Source: Gelatiniphilus marinus
GTDB lineage: Bacteria > Bacteroidota > Bacteroidia > Flavobacteriales > Flavobacteriaceae
Strand: one strand, 5' to 3'
Assembly: GCF_042678305.1 (NCBI RefSeq)
Contig: NZ_JBHUDT010000002.1
DNA length: 64,000 nt
Shown: positions 1-8,178 of the stretch, piece after piece
Layout of the letters: every line of letters starts with the position of its first letter
Numbering within the stretch: position 1 is the first letter of the stretch
The notes under the pieces: model-generated
Database searches by the model: none
Told to the model about the DNA's origin: nothing
Seen by the model: only the letters and a program-made list of their open reading frames with translations
Made by a program: the position numbers and the translations under genes

Positions 1-2946
1 GCTTTTCAACCAAAATTAATTGAAGGAAAAGCCATACAGTTGCACCCCTTGGTGTGTACAGCATTTAATGCCGATTTTGATGGCGACCAAATGGCGGTAC
101 ACCTACCCTTAGGGCCAGAAGCTATTTTAGAATGCCAGTTGTTAATGTTGGCATCGCACAATATATTAAACCCCGCAAATGGTTCGCCGGTAACCGTACC
201 TTCTCAAGATATGGTACTTGGCCTGTATTACATGACCAAGTTGCGCAAATCTACCCCAGAAGTACCAATAAAGGGCGAAGGCCTAACATTCTATTCTCCA
301 GAAGAAGTTGTTATAGCTTTTAACGAGAAACGTGTAGATTTGAATGCTGGAATAAAAGTACGCACCATAGATATTAATGAAGATGGTAAGCTAGATAAAA
401 TGATTGTAGAAACCACAGTTGGAAGAGTGCTATTTAACCAGCACGTACCACAAGCGGCCGGATACATAAATCAAGTACTTACCAAAAAATCGTTAAGAGA
501 TATTATCGGTAATATCCTTAAAGTAACATCGGTTCCCGAAACCGCAGACTTCTTAGATGCCATTAGAACTTTAGGATTCAAATTTGCATTCCAAGGTGGT
601 TTATCATTCAGTTTAGGCGATATTATTATTCCACCTGAAAAACAAGGTATGATAGATAAAGCCAATGGTTTAGTTGATGGTATTACAGGCAACTACAACA
701 TGGGGCTTATTACCAATAACGAGCGTTACAACCAAGTTATTGACATCTGGACATCTACAAATGCAGAGTTAACAGAATTATCAATGAAACGTATTCGCGA
801 AGACCAACAAGGATTCAACTCGGTATTTATGATGCTGGATTCTGGAGCACGTGGATCTAAAGAACAAATCCGTCAGCTAACCGGTATGCGCGGATTAATG
901 GCGAAACCAAAAAAATCCAATGCAGGTGGAGGCGAAATTATCGAAAACCCGATTCTTTCAAACTTTAAAGAAGGACTTTCAATATTAGAATACTTTATCT
1001 CTACTCACGGTGCACGTAAAGGACTTGCAGATACCGCACTTAAAACTGCCGATGCAGGTTACCTAACACGCCGTTTGGTTGATGTGTCTCAAGATGTTAT
1101 AATTAACACAGAAGATTGCGGTACTTTGAGAGGTGTCGAGGTTGAACCTTTAAAGAAAAATGATGAAGTTGTTGAAACTTTAGAAGAAAGAATAGTAGGT
1201 CGTGTATCTTTAAACGATGTTTACAACCCGTTAACAGACGAGTTGCTGGTAGCTGCTGGCCAACTTATTGAAGATGATATTGCAAAAGCTATTGAAGCAT
1301 CACCTATAGATTCTCTAGAAGTGCGTTCTGCATTAAGTTGCGAGGCCCTAAAAGGCATTTGTGCTAAATGTTACGGCCGTAACTTGGCCACAGGCAAAAT
1401 GGTACAACGCGGTGAAGCCGTAGGTGTTGTTGCAGCACAGTCTATTGGAGAACCCGGTACGCAGTTAACCCTTCGTACATTCCACGTGGGTGGTATTGCG
1501 GGCAACATTTCAGAAGACAGTAAATTAGCCGTTAAATTCGACGGTGTTGCCGAAATAGAAGATTTAAAAACCGTTAAAGGACAAGATAACGAAGGTAACG
1601 AAGTGGATATTGTGATATCCCGTACTTCAGAGCTTAAACTAACAGACAAGAAAACAGGTATTGTTTTAAGCACAAACAACATTCCTTACGGTTCAACCAT
1701 TCATGTTAAAAACGGACAAGAACTGAGCAAAGGCGATGTGGTTTGTATGTGGGATCCTTATAATGGTGTTATTATTTCTGAATTTGCTGGTAAAGTGAGA
1801 TATGAAAATATTGAACAAGGCGTTACCTACCAAGTTGAGATTGACGAACAAACCGGTTTCCAAGAAAAAGTAATAGCAGAATCTAGAAATAAGAAATTAA
1901 TTCCTACACTTCATATTGAAGACGGAAAAGGTGAAACCATTCGTTCATACAATTTACCTGTAGGCGCTCACTTAATGATAGACGATGGCGAAAAAATTAG
2001 TATTGGTAAAATATTAGTTAAAATACCTCGTAAATCTGCAAAAGCTGGAGATATTACAGGTGGTTTACCACGTGTAACCGAGCTGTTCGAAGCCCGTAAC
2101 CCTTCAAACCCAGCAGTAGTAAGTGCTATTGATGGCGTGGTATCTTTTGGCAAAATCAAGCGTGGTAACCGCGAGATTATCGTAGAATCTAAATTAGGCG
2201 ATGTTAAAAAATACCTGGTTAAGCTCTCCAATCAAATTCTAGTACAGGAAAACGATTATGTAAAAGCAGGTATGCCACTATCAGACGGTTCTATAACACC
2301 AAACGATATTTTAAATATCAAAGGGCCTTCGGCAGTGCAACAATACTTAGTTAACGAAGTACAAGAAGTATATCGTTTACAAGGTGTGAAAATTAACGAT
2401 AAGCACTTCGAGGTTGTAGTAAGACAGATGATGCGTAAAGTTAGAATAATTGATTCTGGCGATACTATTTTCTTAGAAGATCAACTGGCTCATAAAGCAG
2501 ATTTCATTAAAGAAAACGATGAAATCTTCGGAATGAAAGTGATTGAAGACGCAGGAGACTCTACAAACCTTAAAGCTGGACAAATAATTTCACCGCGCGA
2601 GTTAAGAGACGAGAACTCTATTTTACGTCGCGAAGACAAAAACCTTGTAGTGGCAAGAGATGCGCAACCCGCAACCGCAACACCAATATTACAAGGTATT
2701 ACAAGAGCATCGTTGCAAACAAAGTCGTTTATATCTGCGGCATCGTTCCAAGAAACCACCAAGGTTCTTAACGAAGCGGCCGTTGCAGGTAAAGTTGATG
2801 CTCTAGAAGGGCTTAAAGAAAATGTAATTGTAGGTCATAGAATTCCAGCAGGAACAGGAATGCGAAACTATAAGGACATTATTGTAGGGTCTAAAGAAGA
2901 GTTTGACGAAATGATGCAAGTAAAAAAAGAGTTAAATTATAATTAA
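1..2946 (+). CDS. rpoC: RNA polymerase beta' subunit, C-terminal two thirds (partial)
   Basis: This is the largest catalytic subunit of RNA polymerase. The reading frame is open from base 1, so the gene is cut by the window edge; 981 residues are present out of roughly 1,430 expected for Bacteroidetes. The active-site Mg-binding motif NADFDGDQMA lies at local residues 23-32. The second zinc site is visible as a distant Cys plus C-x6-C-x2-C in the segment around SCEALKGICAKCYG, followed by the GEPGTQLTLRTFHVGG region next to the trigger loop. The TTG at position 40 is internal to the gene and is not a start. A stack of hairpins follows the stop codon, and the DUF3467 gene comes next, an order I recall from other flavobacteria. 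Identification is certain. Confidence 0.99.
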   Translation, partial: AFQPKLIEGKAIQLHPLVCTAFNADFDGDQMAVHLPLGPEAILECQLLMLASHNILNPANGSPVTVPSQDMVLGLYYMTKLRKSTPEVPIKGEGLTFYSPEEVVIAFNEKRVDLNAGIKVRTIDINEDGKLDKMIVETTVGRVLFNQHVPQAAGYINQVLTKKSLRDIIGNILKVTSVPETADFLDAIRTLGFKFAFQGGLSFSLGDIIIPPEKQGMIDKANGLVDGITGNYNMGLITNNERYNQVIDIWTSTNAELTELSMKRIREDQQGFNSVFMMLDSGARGSKEQIRQLTGMRGLMAKPKKSNAGGGEIIENPILSNFKEGLSILEYFISTHGARKGLADTALKTADAGYLTRRLVDVSQDVIINTEDCGTLRGVEVEPLKKNDEVVETLEERIVGRVSLNDVYNPLTDELLVAAGQLIEDDIAKAIEASPIDSLEVRSALSCEALKGICAKCYGRNLATGKMVQRGEAVGVVAAQSIGEPGTQLTLRTFHVGGIAGNISEDSKLAVKFDGVAEIEDLKTVKGQDNEGNEVDIVISRTSELKLTDKKTGIVLSTNNIPYGSTIHVKNGQELSKGDVVCMWDPYNGVIISEFAGKVRYENIEQGVTYQVEIDEQTGFQEKVIAESRNKKLIPTLHIEDGKGETIRSYNLPVGAHLMIDDGEKISIGKILVKIPRKSAKAGDITGGLPRVTELFEARNPSNPAVVSAIDGVVSFGKIKRGNREIIVESKLGDVKKYLVKLSNQILVQENDYVKAGMPLSDGSITPNDILNIKGPSAVQQYLVNEVQEVYRLQGVKINDKHFEVVVRQMMRKVRIIDSGDTIFLEDQLAHKADFIKENDEIFGMKVIEDAGDSTNLKAGQIISPRELRDENSILRREDKNLVVARDAQPATATPILQGITRASLQTKSFISAASFQETTKVLNEAAVAGKVDALEGLKENVIVGHRIPAGTGMRNYKDIIVGSKEEFDEMMQVKKELNYN

Positions 2947-2954
2947 ATGAAACT

Positions 2955-2987
2955 CAGGTTTTGTAAGCTTAGGCGAAGCAAAACCTG
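2955..2987 (+). repeat. 9-bp inverted repeat just after rpoC
   Basis: CAGGTTTTG (2955-2963) and CAAAACCTG (2979-2987) are perfect inverted repeats starting 9 bases after the rpoC stop codon. No T-run follows, so it is a stem-loop at the end of the message rather than a standard terminator by itself. Confidence 0.6.
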
Positions 2988-2999
2988 CTAGTTGAATTT

Positions 3000-3025
3000 A
3001 TCCCAACGCAGGTTGGGATCTTTTT
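3000..3025 (+). terminator. Hairpin with short T-run downstream of rpoC
   Basis: TCCCAAC and GTTGGGA form a stem around a short loop at 3001-3018 and are followed by CTTTTT. This fits a weak intrinsic terminator or a 3' stabilising hairpin. It is the second of three hairpins between rpoC and the next gene. Confidence 0.5.
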
Positions 3026-3035
3026 AAAAGATAAT

Positions 3036-3068
3036 AAAAAGTCCTGCTAAAATATAGTAGGACTTTTT
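3036..3068 (+). terminator. Intrinsic terminator of the rpoC transcript
   Basis: AAAGTCCTGCTA and TAGTAGGACTTT form a stem with one G-U pair around a short A/T loop, ending in a run of T residues. It lies between rpoC and the DUF3467 gene, so the latter probably has its own promoter or depends on read-through. Confidence 0.8.
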
Positions 3069-3132
3069 TACTTTAATAACAATATATAAATAAGACTTCC
3101 GCTTTCGAGGAAGTGAAAAAATAAAATTTTCA

Positions 3133-3450
3133 ATGGCTGAAGAAAAAGATAAGCAAAAACAAGGTCAAATAAATATTGAGTTAGACGAAAAGGTGGCAGA
3201 AGGTACATATTCTAACCTTGCTATAATAAACCATTCGGTATCCGAGTTTGTTGTAGATTTTGTTAATATTATGCCTGGTGTACCTAAAAACAAGGTGAAA
3301 TCCAGAATTATTTTAACACCACAACATGCCAAACGTTTGTTAAAAGCCTTAGGTGATAACATTAACAGATTTGAAAACGCTCATGGCGAAATTAAAGACT
3401 ATGAGCAACCACCAATACCGTTAAATTTTGGGCCAACGGGACAAGCATAA
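3133..3450 (+). CDS. DUF3467 domain protein
   Basis: A 105-residue cytosolic protein with no signal peptide or membrane segment. The central stretch (residues about 15-85) matches the DUF3467 family as I remember it: YSNLAIINHSVSEFVVDF, then MPGVPKNKVKSRIILTP and HAKRLLKALGDNI. The N-terminus is short, charged and Lys/Gln-rich. The family has no assigned biochemical function, and its frequent position after rpoC in flavobacteria is a syntenic marker only. The ATG at 3133 is the natural start, since the upstream sequence is noncoding and carries the rpoC terminator. Confidence 0.9.
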   Translation: MAEEKDKQKQGQINIELDEKVAEGTYSNLAIINHSVSEFVVDFVNIMPGVPKNKVKSRIILTPQHAKRLLKALGDNINRFENAHGEIKDYEQPPIPLNFGPTGQA

Positions 3451-3618
3451 AATAAAAGAGGCTCTGAATAAACCAAGGCTTAGCGTTATGTTTTGCAAAA
3501 CCAGAAAATTATTCTAGCTTTTTTTAGATACAGGCTACGTCTTAGGTTGTGCTTAAGCGTGGCGAAATGTAAATCCAGACAAGTAGTATGCAAGATGCTG
3601 CTTATTTTGGTTTTGGCA

Positions 3619-3846
3619 CTAAGCTACTTCTTTCTTTAAATGAAATTGTAAAGCACCGGAAGGGCAGCGCTTTATTTGGTTTATGATGCGTTCGGTTTCT
3701 GAGCCTTCTAAATTAATCCAAGGAATAACCGATGTTCTAAAAACATCCGATAATCCATTGGCACATTTTTCGGCATGTATGCAAACACAGGGTTCGTAGG
3801 TAACCGTAATGTCATTGTTGCTGTATTCATTTTTGTAAGATTCCAT
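3619..3846 (-). CDS. 4Fe-4S mono-cluster (Fer4_19-type) protein
   Basis: A 75-residue protein resembling the divergent 4Fe-4S mono-cluster family. Cysteines fall in the pattern YEPCVCIHAEKCANG near the N-terminus and KRCPSGALQF near the C-terminus. The latter (C-P-S-G-A-L) is a typical last cysteine of this fold. It probably carries a single iron-sulfur cluster for electron transfer, but no partner is encoded next to it. It stands alone between DUF3467, convergent with it, and prfC, on the same strand. The family assignment is good, but the function is unknown. Confidence 0.85.
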   Translation of the reverse strand: MESYKNEYSNNDITVTYEPCVCIHAEKCANGLSDVFRTSVIPWINLEGSETERIINQIKRCPSGALQFHLKKEVA

Positions 3847-3980
3847 AGATTTTCACGTTTTGGGTTATGAATTTCTAATAATTATTTTCTGAAGAGGGAA
3901 TCGCTAAATATTAAATTCTCGGAATGGATAGGCTAATTTTATCAATATGTGAATAGAATCAAAAAATATTCGTTTATTTG

Positions 3981-5567
3981 TTAAAATTCAGAGGTGAAAT
4001 GAAATTTTATATTCGGATACTTTTGTTGTGTCATCTGTAATGAAAAAGCCGAATCTGCTAAAAACACCAATTGGTTTTGCTTGTCTTTGGCCAAAAAACG
4101 CTGTTTTACCCTAACAAATTCTTTGTACTCGTCGCTATTCGAATTTTCCGGATCTACCCAGCAGGCCTTAAATACATTTAAGTTTTCGTAGGTACATTTT
4201 GCACCGTATTCGTGCTCTAACCTGTATTGTATCACCTCGTATTGCAGTGCACCTACGGTGCCAATTACTTTTCTGCCGTTAAGCTCTAAAGTAAATAATT
4301 GCGCCACACCTTCGTCCATTAATTGATCGATACCTTTGTAAAGCTGTTTAGATTTTAAGGGGTCGGCGTTATTGATGTACCTAAAATACTCGGGCGAAAA
4401 ACTTGGAATACCTTTATAATTAATGTTTTCGCCTTCAGTTAAAGTGTCTCCAATTTTAAAATTCCCGGTATCGTGCAAGCCAACAATATCACCAGGATAA
4501 GAGATATCTACAATTTCCTTTTTCTCTGCAAAAAATGCGTTGGGACTGGAGAATTTCATTTTTTTCTTGTTCCTAACATGCAAATAAGGTTTGTTTCTTT
4601 CAAATTTACCCGACACAATTTTAACAAAGGCCAAACGGTCGCGATGGTTGGGATCCATGTTGGCGTGAATTTTAAAAACAAAACCAGAAAATTTATCTTC
4701 ATCAGGTTTAACCATGCGTTCTTCACTTTGTTTTGCTCTTGGTTTTGGGGCAATGTCCACAAAACAATCCAATAGTTCGCGCACCCCAAAATTGTTAAGA
4801 GCCGAACCAAAGAATACGGGCTGCAGGTTTCCTTGTAAATATTCGTCTTTATTAAAGTTTGGGTAAATACCGTCAACCAATTCAATTTCCTCGCGTAAAG
4901 TATTGGCGGCCTTTTGGCCCACTAAGGAGTCTAATTCAGCAGAGGACAAATCTGAAATCTCAACCGTTTCCTCAATATCCTTTCTGCTATCACCGCTAAA
5001 CAAATTAATGTTTTTCTCCCAAATATTGTAAATGCCTTTAAAATCGTAGCCCATCCCAATTGGGAAACTTAAGGGCACTACCCGAAGTCGCAGTTTTTGT
5101 TCAATTTCATCTAAAAGGTCAAACGCATCTTTCCCTTCTCTATCCATTTTATTTATAAACACAATCATGGGAATGTTGCGCATACGGCATACTTCAACCA
5201 GTTTTTCGGTTTGCTCTTCAACACCTTTTGCCACATCAATAACCACAATTACGCTGTCAACGGCAGTTAAAGTCCTAAAGGTGTCTTCGGCAAAATCCTT
5301 GTGGCCTGGGGTATCTAGAATATTAATTTTAATGCCGTTATACTCAAAGGCTAAAACAGAAGTAGCAACAGAGATACCACGTTGGCGCTCAATTTCCATA
5401 AAATCGCTCGTCGCCCCTTTTTTAATTTTGTTGCTTTTTACGGCGCCCGCTTCTTGAATGGCGCCACCAAACAGCAATAATTTTTCGGTTAAGGTGGTTT
5501 TACCAGCATCTGGATGCGATATAATCCCGAAGGTTCGCCTACGTTCAATTTCTTTTAAAAAACTCAT
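3981..5567 (-). CDS. prfC: Peptide chain release factor 3
   Basis: Translational GTPase that recycles class I release factors from the ribosome after peptide release. The sequence shows the G1 loop DAGKTTLTEKL, the switch region following GATSDFMEIERQRGIS, the G3 motif DTPGH and the G4 motif NKMDRE, then the RF3 domain II and C-terminal domain. The reading frame is open to 5612, but I chose the ATG at 5567 (MSFLKEIERRRTFGII). This matches the usual RF3 start and gives 528 residues, the family length; the 15 extra upstream residues are hydrophobic and not expected. It is transcribed divergently from idi. Confidence 0.97.
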   Translation of the reverse strand: MSFLKEIERRRTFGIISHPDAGKTTLTEKLLLFGGAIQEAGAVKSNKIKKGATSDFMEIERQRGISVATSVLAFEYNGIKINILDTPGHKDFAEDTFRTLTAVDSVIVVIDVAKGVEEQTEKLVEVCRMRNIPMIVFINKMDREGKDAFDLLDEIEQKLRLRVVPLSFPIGMGYDFKGIYNIWEKNINLFSGDSRKDIEETVEISDLSSAELDSLVGQKAANTLREEIELVDGIYPNFNKDEYLQGNLQPVFFGSALNNFGVRELLDCFVDIAPKPRAKQSEERMVKPDEDKFSGFVFKIHANMDPNHRDRLAFVKIVSGKFERNKPYLHVRNKKKMKFSSPNAFFAEKKEIVDISYPGDIVGLHDTGNFKIGDTLTEGENINYKGIPSFSPEYFRYINNADPLKSKQLYKGIDQLMDEGVAQLFTLELNGRKVIGTVGALQYEVIQYRLEHEYGAKCTYENLNVFKACWVDPENSNSDEYKEFVRVKQRFLAKDKQNQLVFLADSAFSLQMTQQKYPNIKFHFTSEF

Positions 5568-5695
5568 ATAAATACTATAAATGGGTTGCAAATATACTAT
5601 TAATAGTATCAATAAAAATAATTGTAATCCTGCTCTTTTTTATTTTATGAAATCATTAGCGAAATTTAAAAAATTACTTGGTATTTTTGTTAGAT

Positions 5696-6235
5696 ATGAA
5701 AGAAGAACAGGTAATACTAGTAAACGAAAAAGACGAACAAATTGGTTTGATGCCTAAAATGGAAGCGCACGTAAAAGCGTTATTACATCGTGCATTTTCA
5801 GTATTTATTTTTAATGATAAAAACGAACTCATGCTACAGCAACGCGCCCTGCACAAATACCACACGCCTGGGCTTTGGACCAACACCTGCTGTAGCCACC
5901 AGCGAGATGGCGAAAGCAACATTGAAGCAGGAAAGCGCCGCTTATTTGAAGAAATGGGCTTTGTAACAGAGCTAAAGGAAACCACATCGTTTATTTATAA
6001 AGCCCCTTTTGATAATGGTTTGACCGAACACGAATTAGACCATATTATGGTAGGCCACTACAACAAAAAACCAAACATTAACCCAGACGAAGTGGCATCG
6101 TGGAAATGGATGCCATTGGAAGAGGTTAAAACCGATATAGCAATGCAACCAGAGCTTTATACAGCATGGTTTAAAATTATTTTCAGTAAATTTTACGAAC
6201 ACATAAACGTTGAAAATTATGAAAGTAACAGTTAG
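5696..6235 (+). CDS. idi: Isopentenyl-diphosphate delta-isomerase, type I
   Basis: Nudix-fold enzyme that interconverts isopentenyl and dimethylallyl diphosphate for isoprenoid synthesis (quinones, carotenoids, bactoprenol). With the ATG at 5696 it has 179 residues, the usual length. Visible features are the catalytic cysteine region WTNTCCSHQ (residues 61-69), the Nudix-like GKRRLFEEMGF helix and the acidic EHELDHIMVG strand that carries the catalytic glutamate. A TTG six codons upstream also keeps the frame open, but the ATG fits the family start better. It overlaps the following queD-like gene by 17 bp, so the two are probably translationally coupled. Confidence 0.96.
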   Translation: MKEEQVILVNEKDEQIGLMPKMEAHVKALLHRAFSVFIFNDKNELMLQQRALHKYHTPGLWTNTCCSHQRDGESNIEAGKRRLFEEMGFVTELKETTSFIYKAPFDNGLTEHELDHIMVGHYNKKPNINPDEVASWKWMPLEEVKTDIAMQPELYTAWFKIIFSKFYEHINVENYESNS

Positions 6236-6629
6236 TAGAAAAGCACATTTTAATGCTGCTCATAGATTATACAATGCCGATTGGACAGATGCTCGAAACG
6301 CCACCGTTTTTGGTAAATGTGCAAACCCTAATTACCACGGCCATAATTACGAGTTAATTGTTTCGGTTAAAGGCGAAATACATCCTGAAACAGGCTTTGT
6401 TATGGATATGAAAATTTTAAAGCATATAATACAAACCGAGGTTGAAGAACAATTCGATCATAAAAATTTAAATGAAGAGGTACAGGAGTTTAAAACACTA
6501 AACCCAACGGCCGAAAATATTGCCGTGGTTATTTACAATAAAATAAAACCAAGAATAGAATCTCAACTAGATTTAGAAATTACACTTTACGAAACACCGC
6601 GTAACTTTGTAACCTACTCTGGAGAATAG
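6219..6629 (+). CDS. queD: 6-carboxytetrahydropterin synthase / 6-pyruvoyltetrahydropterin synthase family
   Basis: A 136-residue T-fold enzyme that converts dihydroneopterin triphosphate to a carboxy- or pyruvoyl-tetrahydropterin, in most bacteria for queuosine synthesis. Zinc ligands are visible as H15 in FNAAH and H40 and H42 in the HGH motif; C34 in FGKCANPNYHGH is the expected catalytic cysteine, and a C-terminal ETPRNFV stretch is typical. The start ATG at 6219 lies inside the end of idi (17-bp overlap). No other queuosine gene is nearby, so assignment to QueD rather than to a PTPS-like relative rests on length and motif. Confidence 0.9.
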   Translation: MKVTVSRKAHFNAAHRLYNADWTDARNATVFGKCANPNYHGHNYELIVSVKGEIHPETGFVMDMKILKHIIQTEVEEQFDHKNLNEEVQEFKTLNPTAENIAVVIYNKIKPRIESQLDLEITLYETPRNFVTYSGE

Positions 6630-6761
6630 TATTTGTACAACCTGATTTTGTTATAAAACAATATATTTTATCCATAAAAAACACCTTTATTTTATAACGC
6701 GTTATTAAGCACTAATGTTTAATAATTTGCTTATTTTTGCACTTAAATTAAATTAGAAATT

Positions 6762-7031
6762 ATGGCAAATGTTAGAAACCTAAAGAAAGATATAAACTAT
6801 GTTTTGGGCGATATTATCGAAGCGGTTTATGTTTGGGAATACGAAAACACAGATAAAGACACCAAAACAAGCGAAGCGATTATTGACGAAGCAATTGAAA
6901 CCTTTGACAGCTTAATAGCCAAAGTAAATGCTAAAGATGTTGAAAACCCAAAAGCACACTTTAAGGCTATTAATGCAGAGCTAGAAGAAAAAGGGCGAGC
7001 ATTAATTGAAAAGATCAATAAACTCGGATAA
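6762..7031 (+). CDS. Small acidic protein of unknown function
   Basis: An 89-residue acidic, predicted all-helical protein without signal peptide, cysteines or membrane segment. I do not assign a domain, although I recall similar small proteins in flavobacteria. A candidate -7 element TATTTTTG lies at 6732-6739, about 22 bases before the ATG, which supports independent transcription. It sits between queD and tRNA-Thr with no functional link visible. Composition and promoter favour a real gene. Confidence 0.75.
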   Translation: MANVRNLKKDINYVLGDIIEAVYVWEYENTDKDTKTSEAIIDEAIETFDSLIAKVNAKDVENPKAHFKAINAELEEKGRALIEKINKLG

Positions 7032-7046
7032 ATTTTTATCGGCACA

Positions 7047-7077
7047 TTTGTAAAATTTGTTATAAATTTTATATTTG
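7047..7077 (+). promoter_or_regulatory. Bacteroidetes-type promoter of tRNA-Thr
   Basis: TTTG at 7047-7050 and TATATTTG at 7070-7077 are separated by 19 bp. This matches the Bacteroidetes consensus TTTG-N19-TAnnTTTG recognised by the primary sigma factor. It lies 15 bases upstream of the mature tRNA. Confidence 0.75.
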
Positions 7078-7092
7078 CAGCCGAAAAAATAC

Positions 7093-7166
7093 GCCGATGT
7101 AGCTCAGCTGGCTAGAGCAGCTGATTTGTAATCAGCAGGTCGTGGGTTCGAGTCCCTCCATCGGCT
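7093..7166 (+). tRNA. tRNA-Thr (anticodon TGT)
   Basis: A 74-nt cloverleaf. The acceptor GCCGATG (7093-7099) pairs with CATCGGC (7159-7165) with U as discriminator. The anticodon stem CTGAT/ATCAG encloses TTTGTAA, giving anticodon TGT (reads ACA). The T-arm contains GTTCGAGTC. CCA is not encoded. Its last 17 bases and the following 10 are repeated at 7256-7282. Confidence 0.97.
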
Positions 7167-7176
7167 CTAAAATATT
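7150..7176 (+). repeat. 27-bp direct repeat, copy 1 (3' end of tRNA-Thr)
   Basis: This copy covers the last 17 bases of tRNA-Thr and 10 bases beyond. An identical 27-bp copy lies at 7256-7282. The bases flanking both copies differ, so the repeat is exactly 27 bp. The layout resembles an att-site pair left at a tRNA 3' end. Confidence 0.9.
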
Positions 7177-7236
7177 TGAAAACGCAAAGGCAATTCCCAT
7201 ACAGGTTTAATCAATTAATTTAAAACGAGAAGTTTA

Positions 7237-7255
7237 TCCTGAGCGCAGTCGAAGG
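7237..7255. repeat. Short dispersed-type element next to tRNA repeat
   Basis: TCCTGAGCGCAGTCGAAGG lies directly before the second tRNA-end copy. I recall this 19-mer and its variants as a frequent intergenic sequence in Bacteroidetes genomes. I see only this one in the window. Its dispersed nature is from memory, not shown here. Confidence 0.5.
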
Positions 7256-7282
7256 GAGTCCCTCCATCGGCTCTAAAATATT
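7256..7282 (+). repeat. 27-bp direct repeat, copy 2 (downstream of tRNA-Thr)
   Basis: Perfect copy of 7150-7176, displaced by 106 bp. It carries the tRNA 3' half of the T-arm and the acceptor strand plus ten downstream bases, but no tRNA body. It lies directly before the terminator at 7283-7310. Confidence 0.9.
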
Positions 7283-7310
7283 AGTCTTTAGAAATCTAAA
7301 GACTTTTTTT
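7283..7310 (+). terminator. Intrinsic terminator downstream of tRNA-Thr
   Basis: AGTCTTTAGA (7283-7292) pairs perfectly with TCTAAAGACT (7295-7304), followed by seven T residues. It would end the tRNA transcript and sits 5 bases from the end of the convergent lipoprotein gene. Confidence 0.85.
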
Positions 7311-7314
7311 TGAG

Positions 7315-8022
7315 CTATTTTTTGTTAGTATTCGATTTTTTTATTCCATCGATAAAAATCTGTAATTCCTTTCCGTATTTTGAATTTTTAACCTTTGGTG
7401 TTAAAGCTTTGTTTATGGTGTCCAGAAAATTAATACGGGCGTTGTAAATTTCGGTTAGCGCCAGGTAAGGTGCTACTTCGCTGTCTTTATTGTTTAAGGC
7501 AAAGTTAACCGTGTACAAATACTTTCGTTTTAATAAGCCGTTGTTTTCAGTTTCAATGGCATTGAGTTTTGCGGTATCCCCACTTTTTTGAGCTTCAAAT
7601 TTTTCTACTATTAAATCTAAATTCCTCTCATTTAACCTAGAAATCATCGCTTTATATTCTTCCCATTTGCTGTGTTGGGCAGAACCTTTAATTTTGGCGT
7701 CAAACACAAAGTTTTTCAATGTGGTATTAATTTCTGTAATTCCCTTGTCTGCAAAAAAAGCTATCGCCTCGTCTTGGTTGCTGTTTTTGTTTAAAAACAA
7801 ATAATACATTTCAGGTGAATCTAATGGAGTAACTAACTCAAACTCTGCATTTCCGTTTACAATAACAGAATCTAGCGTTACTAATGTAGTGTCTTTTATT
7901 TTTTTTAGGTAAACGGTTCCTTTTTTCAAGCCCTTAATATTTGCTTTAACAATTAAGTCTGGTTGTTCTTTTGCACACCCAAGAATTAAAATAAGCAAGG
8001 CTAAAATTGGCAGTTTCTTCAT
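7315..8022 (-). CDS. DUF4369 lipoprotein
   Basis: A 235-residue predicted lipoprotein. The N-terminal MKKLPILALLILILGC has a clear lipobox with the lipidated Cys at residue 16, followed by a charged linker. Residues about 22-110 match the DUF4369 beta-rich domain: KANIKGLKKGTVYLKK, TLDSVIVNGNAEFE and PEMYYLFLNK. The rest is helical and charged and ends in a basic tail. DUF4369 is often found N-terminal to thioredoxin-like domains in Bacteroidetes; no such redox domain and no CxxC is present here. The cell location is the periplasmic side of a membrane. The biochemical role is unknown. Confidence 0.88.
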   Translation of the reverse strand: MKKLPILALLILILGCAKEQPDLIVKANIKGLKKGTVYLKKIKDTTLVTLDSVIVNGNAEFELVTPLDSPEMYYLFLNKNSNQDEAIAFFADKGITEINTTLKNFVFDAKIKGSAQHSKWEEYKAMISRLNERNLDLIVEKFEAQKSGDTAKLNAIETENNGLLKRKYLYTVNFALNNKDSEVAPYLALTEIYNARINFLDTINKALTPKVKNSKYGKELQIFIDGIKKSNTNKK

Positions 8023-8152
8023 GTTTTTTTTAGATTTTTTTTTTGTGCTAGCAAATATCTTATAATTATATTTTAAATACTAGTGGCGCATAAAAATTTA
8101 TGGCATTTAAATAATTGTTAAAAATAAGTTAATATCTGTTTTAAAATTTTTT

Positions 8153-8168
8153 TGGCATAAATATTGCT
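8153..8168 (+). promoter_or_regulatory. Sigma-54-like promoter
   Basis: TTGGCATAAATATTGCTA contains GG at 8154-8155 and GC at 8166-8167, exactly 12 bp apart as required for the -24/-12 elements of RpoN promoters (consensus TGGCA-N7-TTGC). The predicted start of transcription is near 8179. No protein gene begins downstream before the terminator at 8264-8293. Confidence 0.6.
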
Positions 8169-8178
8169 AATTAAAGAA

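Noticed and set aside
3451..3618. Possible small gene or RNA between the DUF3467 gene and the 4Fe-4S gene
   Set aside because: The stretch has no open frame of useful length with a start codon, no terminator and no recognisable motif. It may be decayed sequence, but nothing supports a feature.
3981..5612. Longer prfC start at 5612
   Set aside because: The added 15 residues are hydrophobic and do not fit RF3, which starts just before the KEIERRRTFGII segment. The ATG at 5567 gives the family length.
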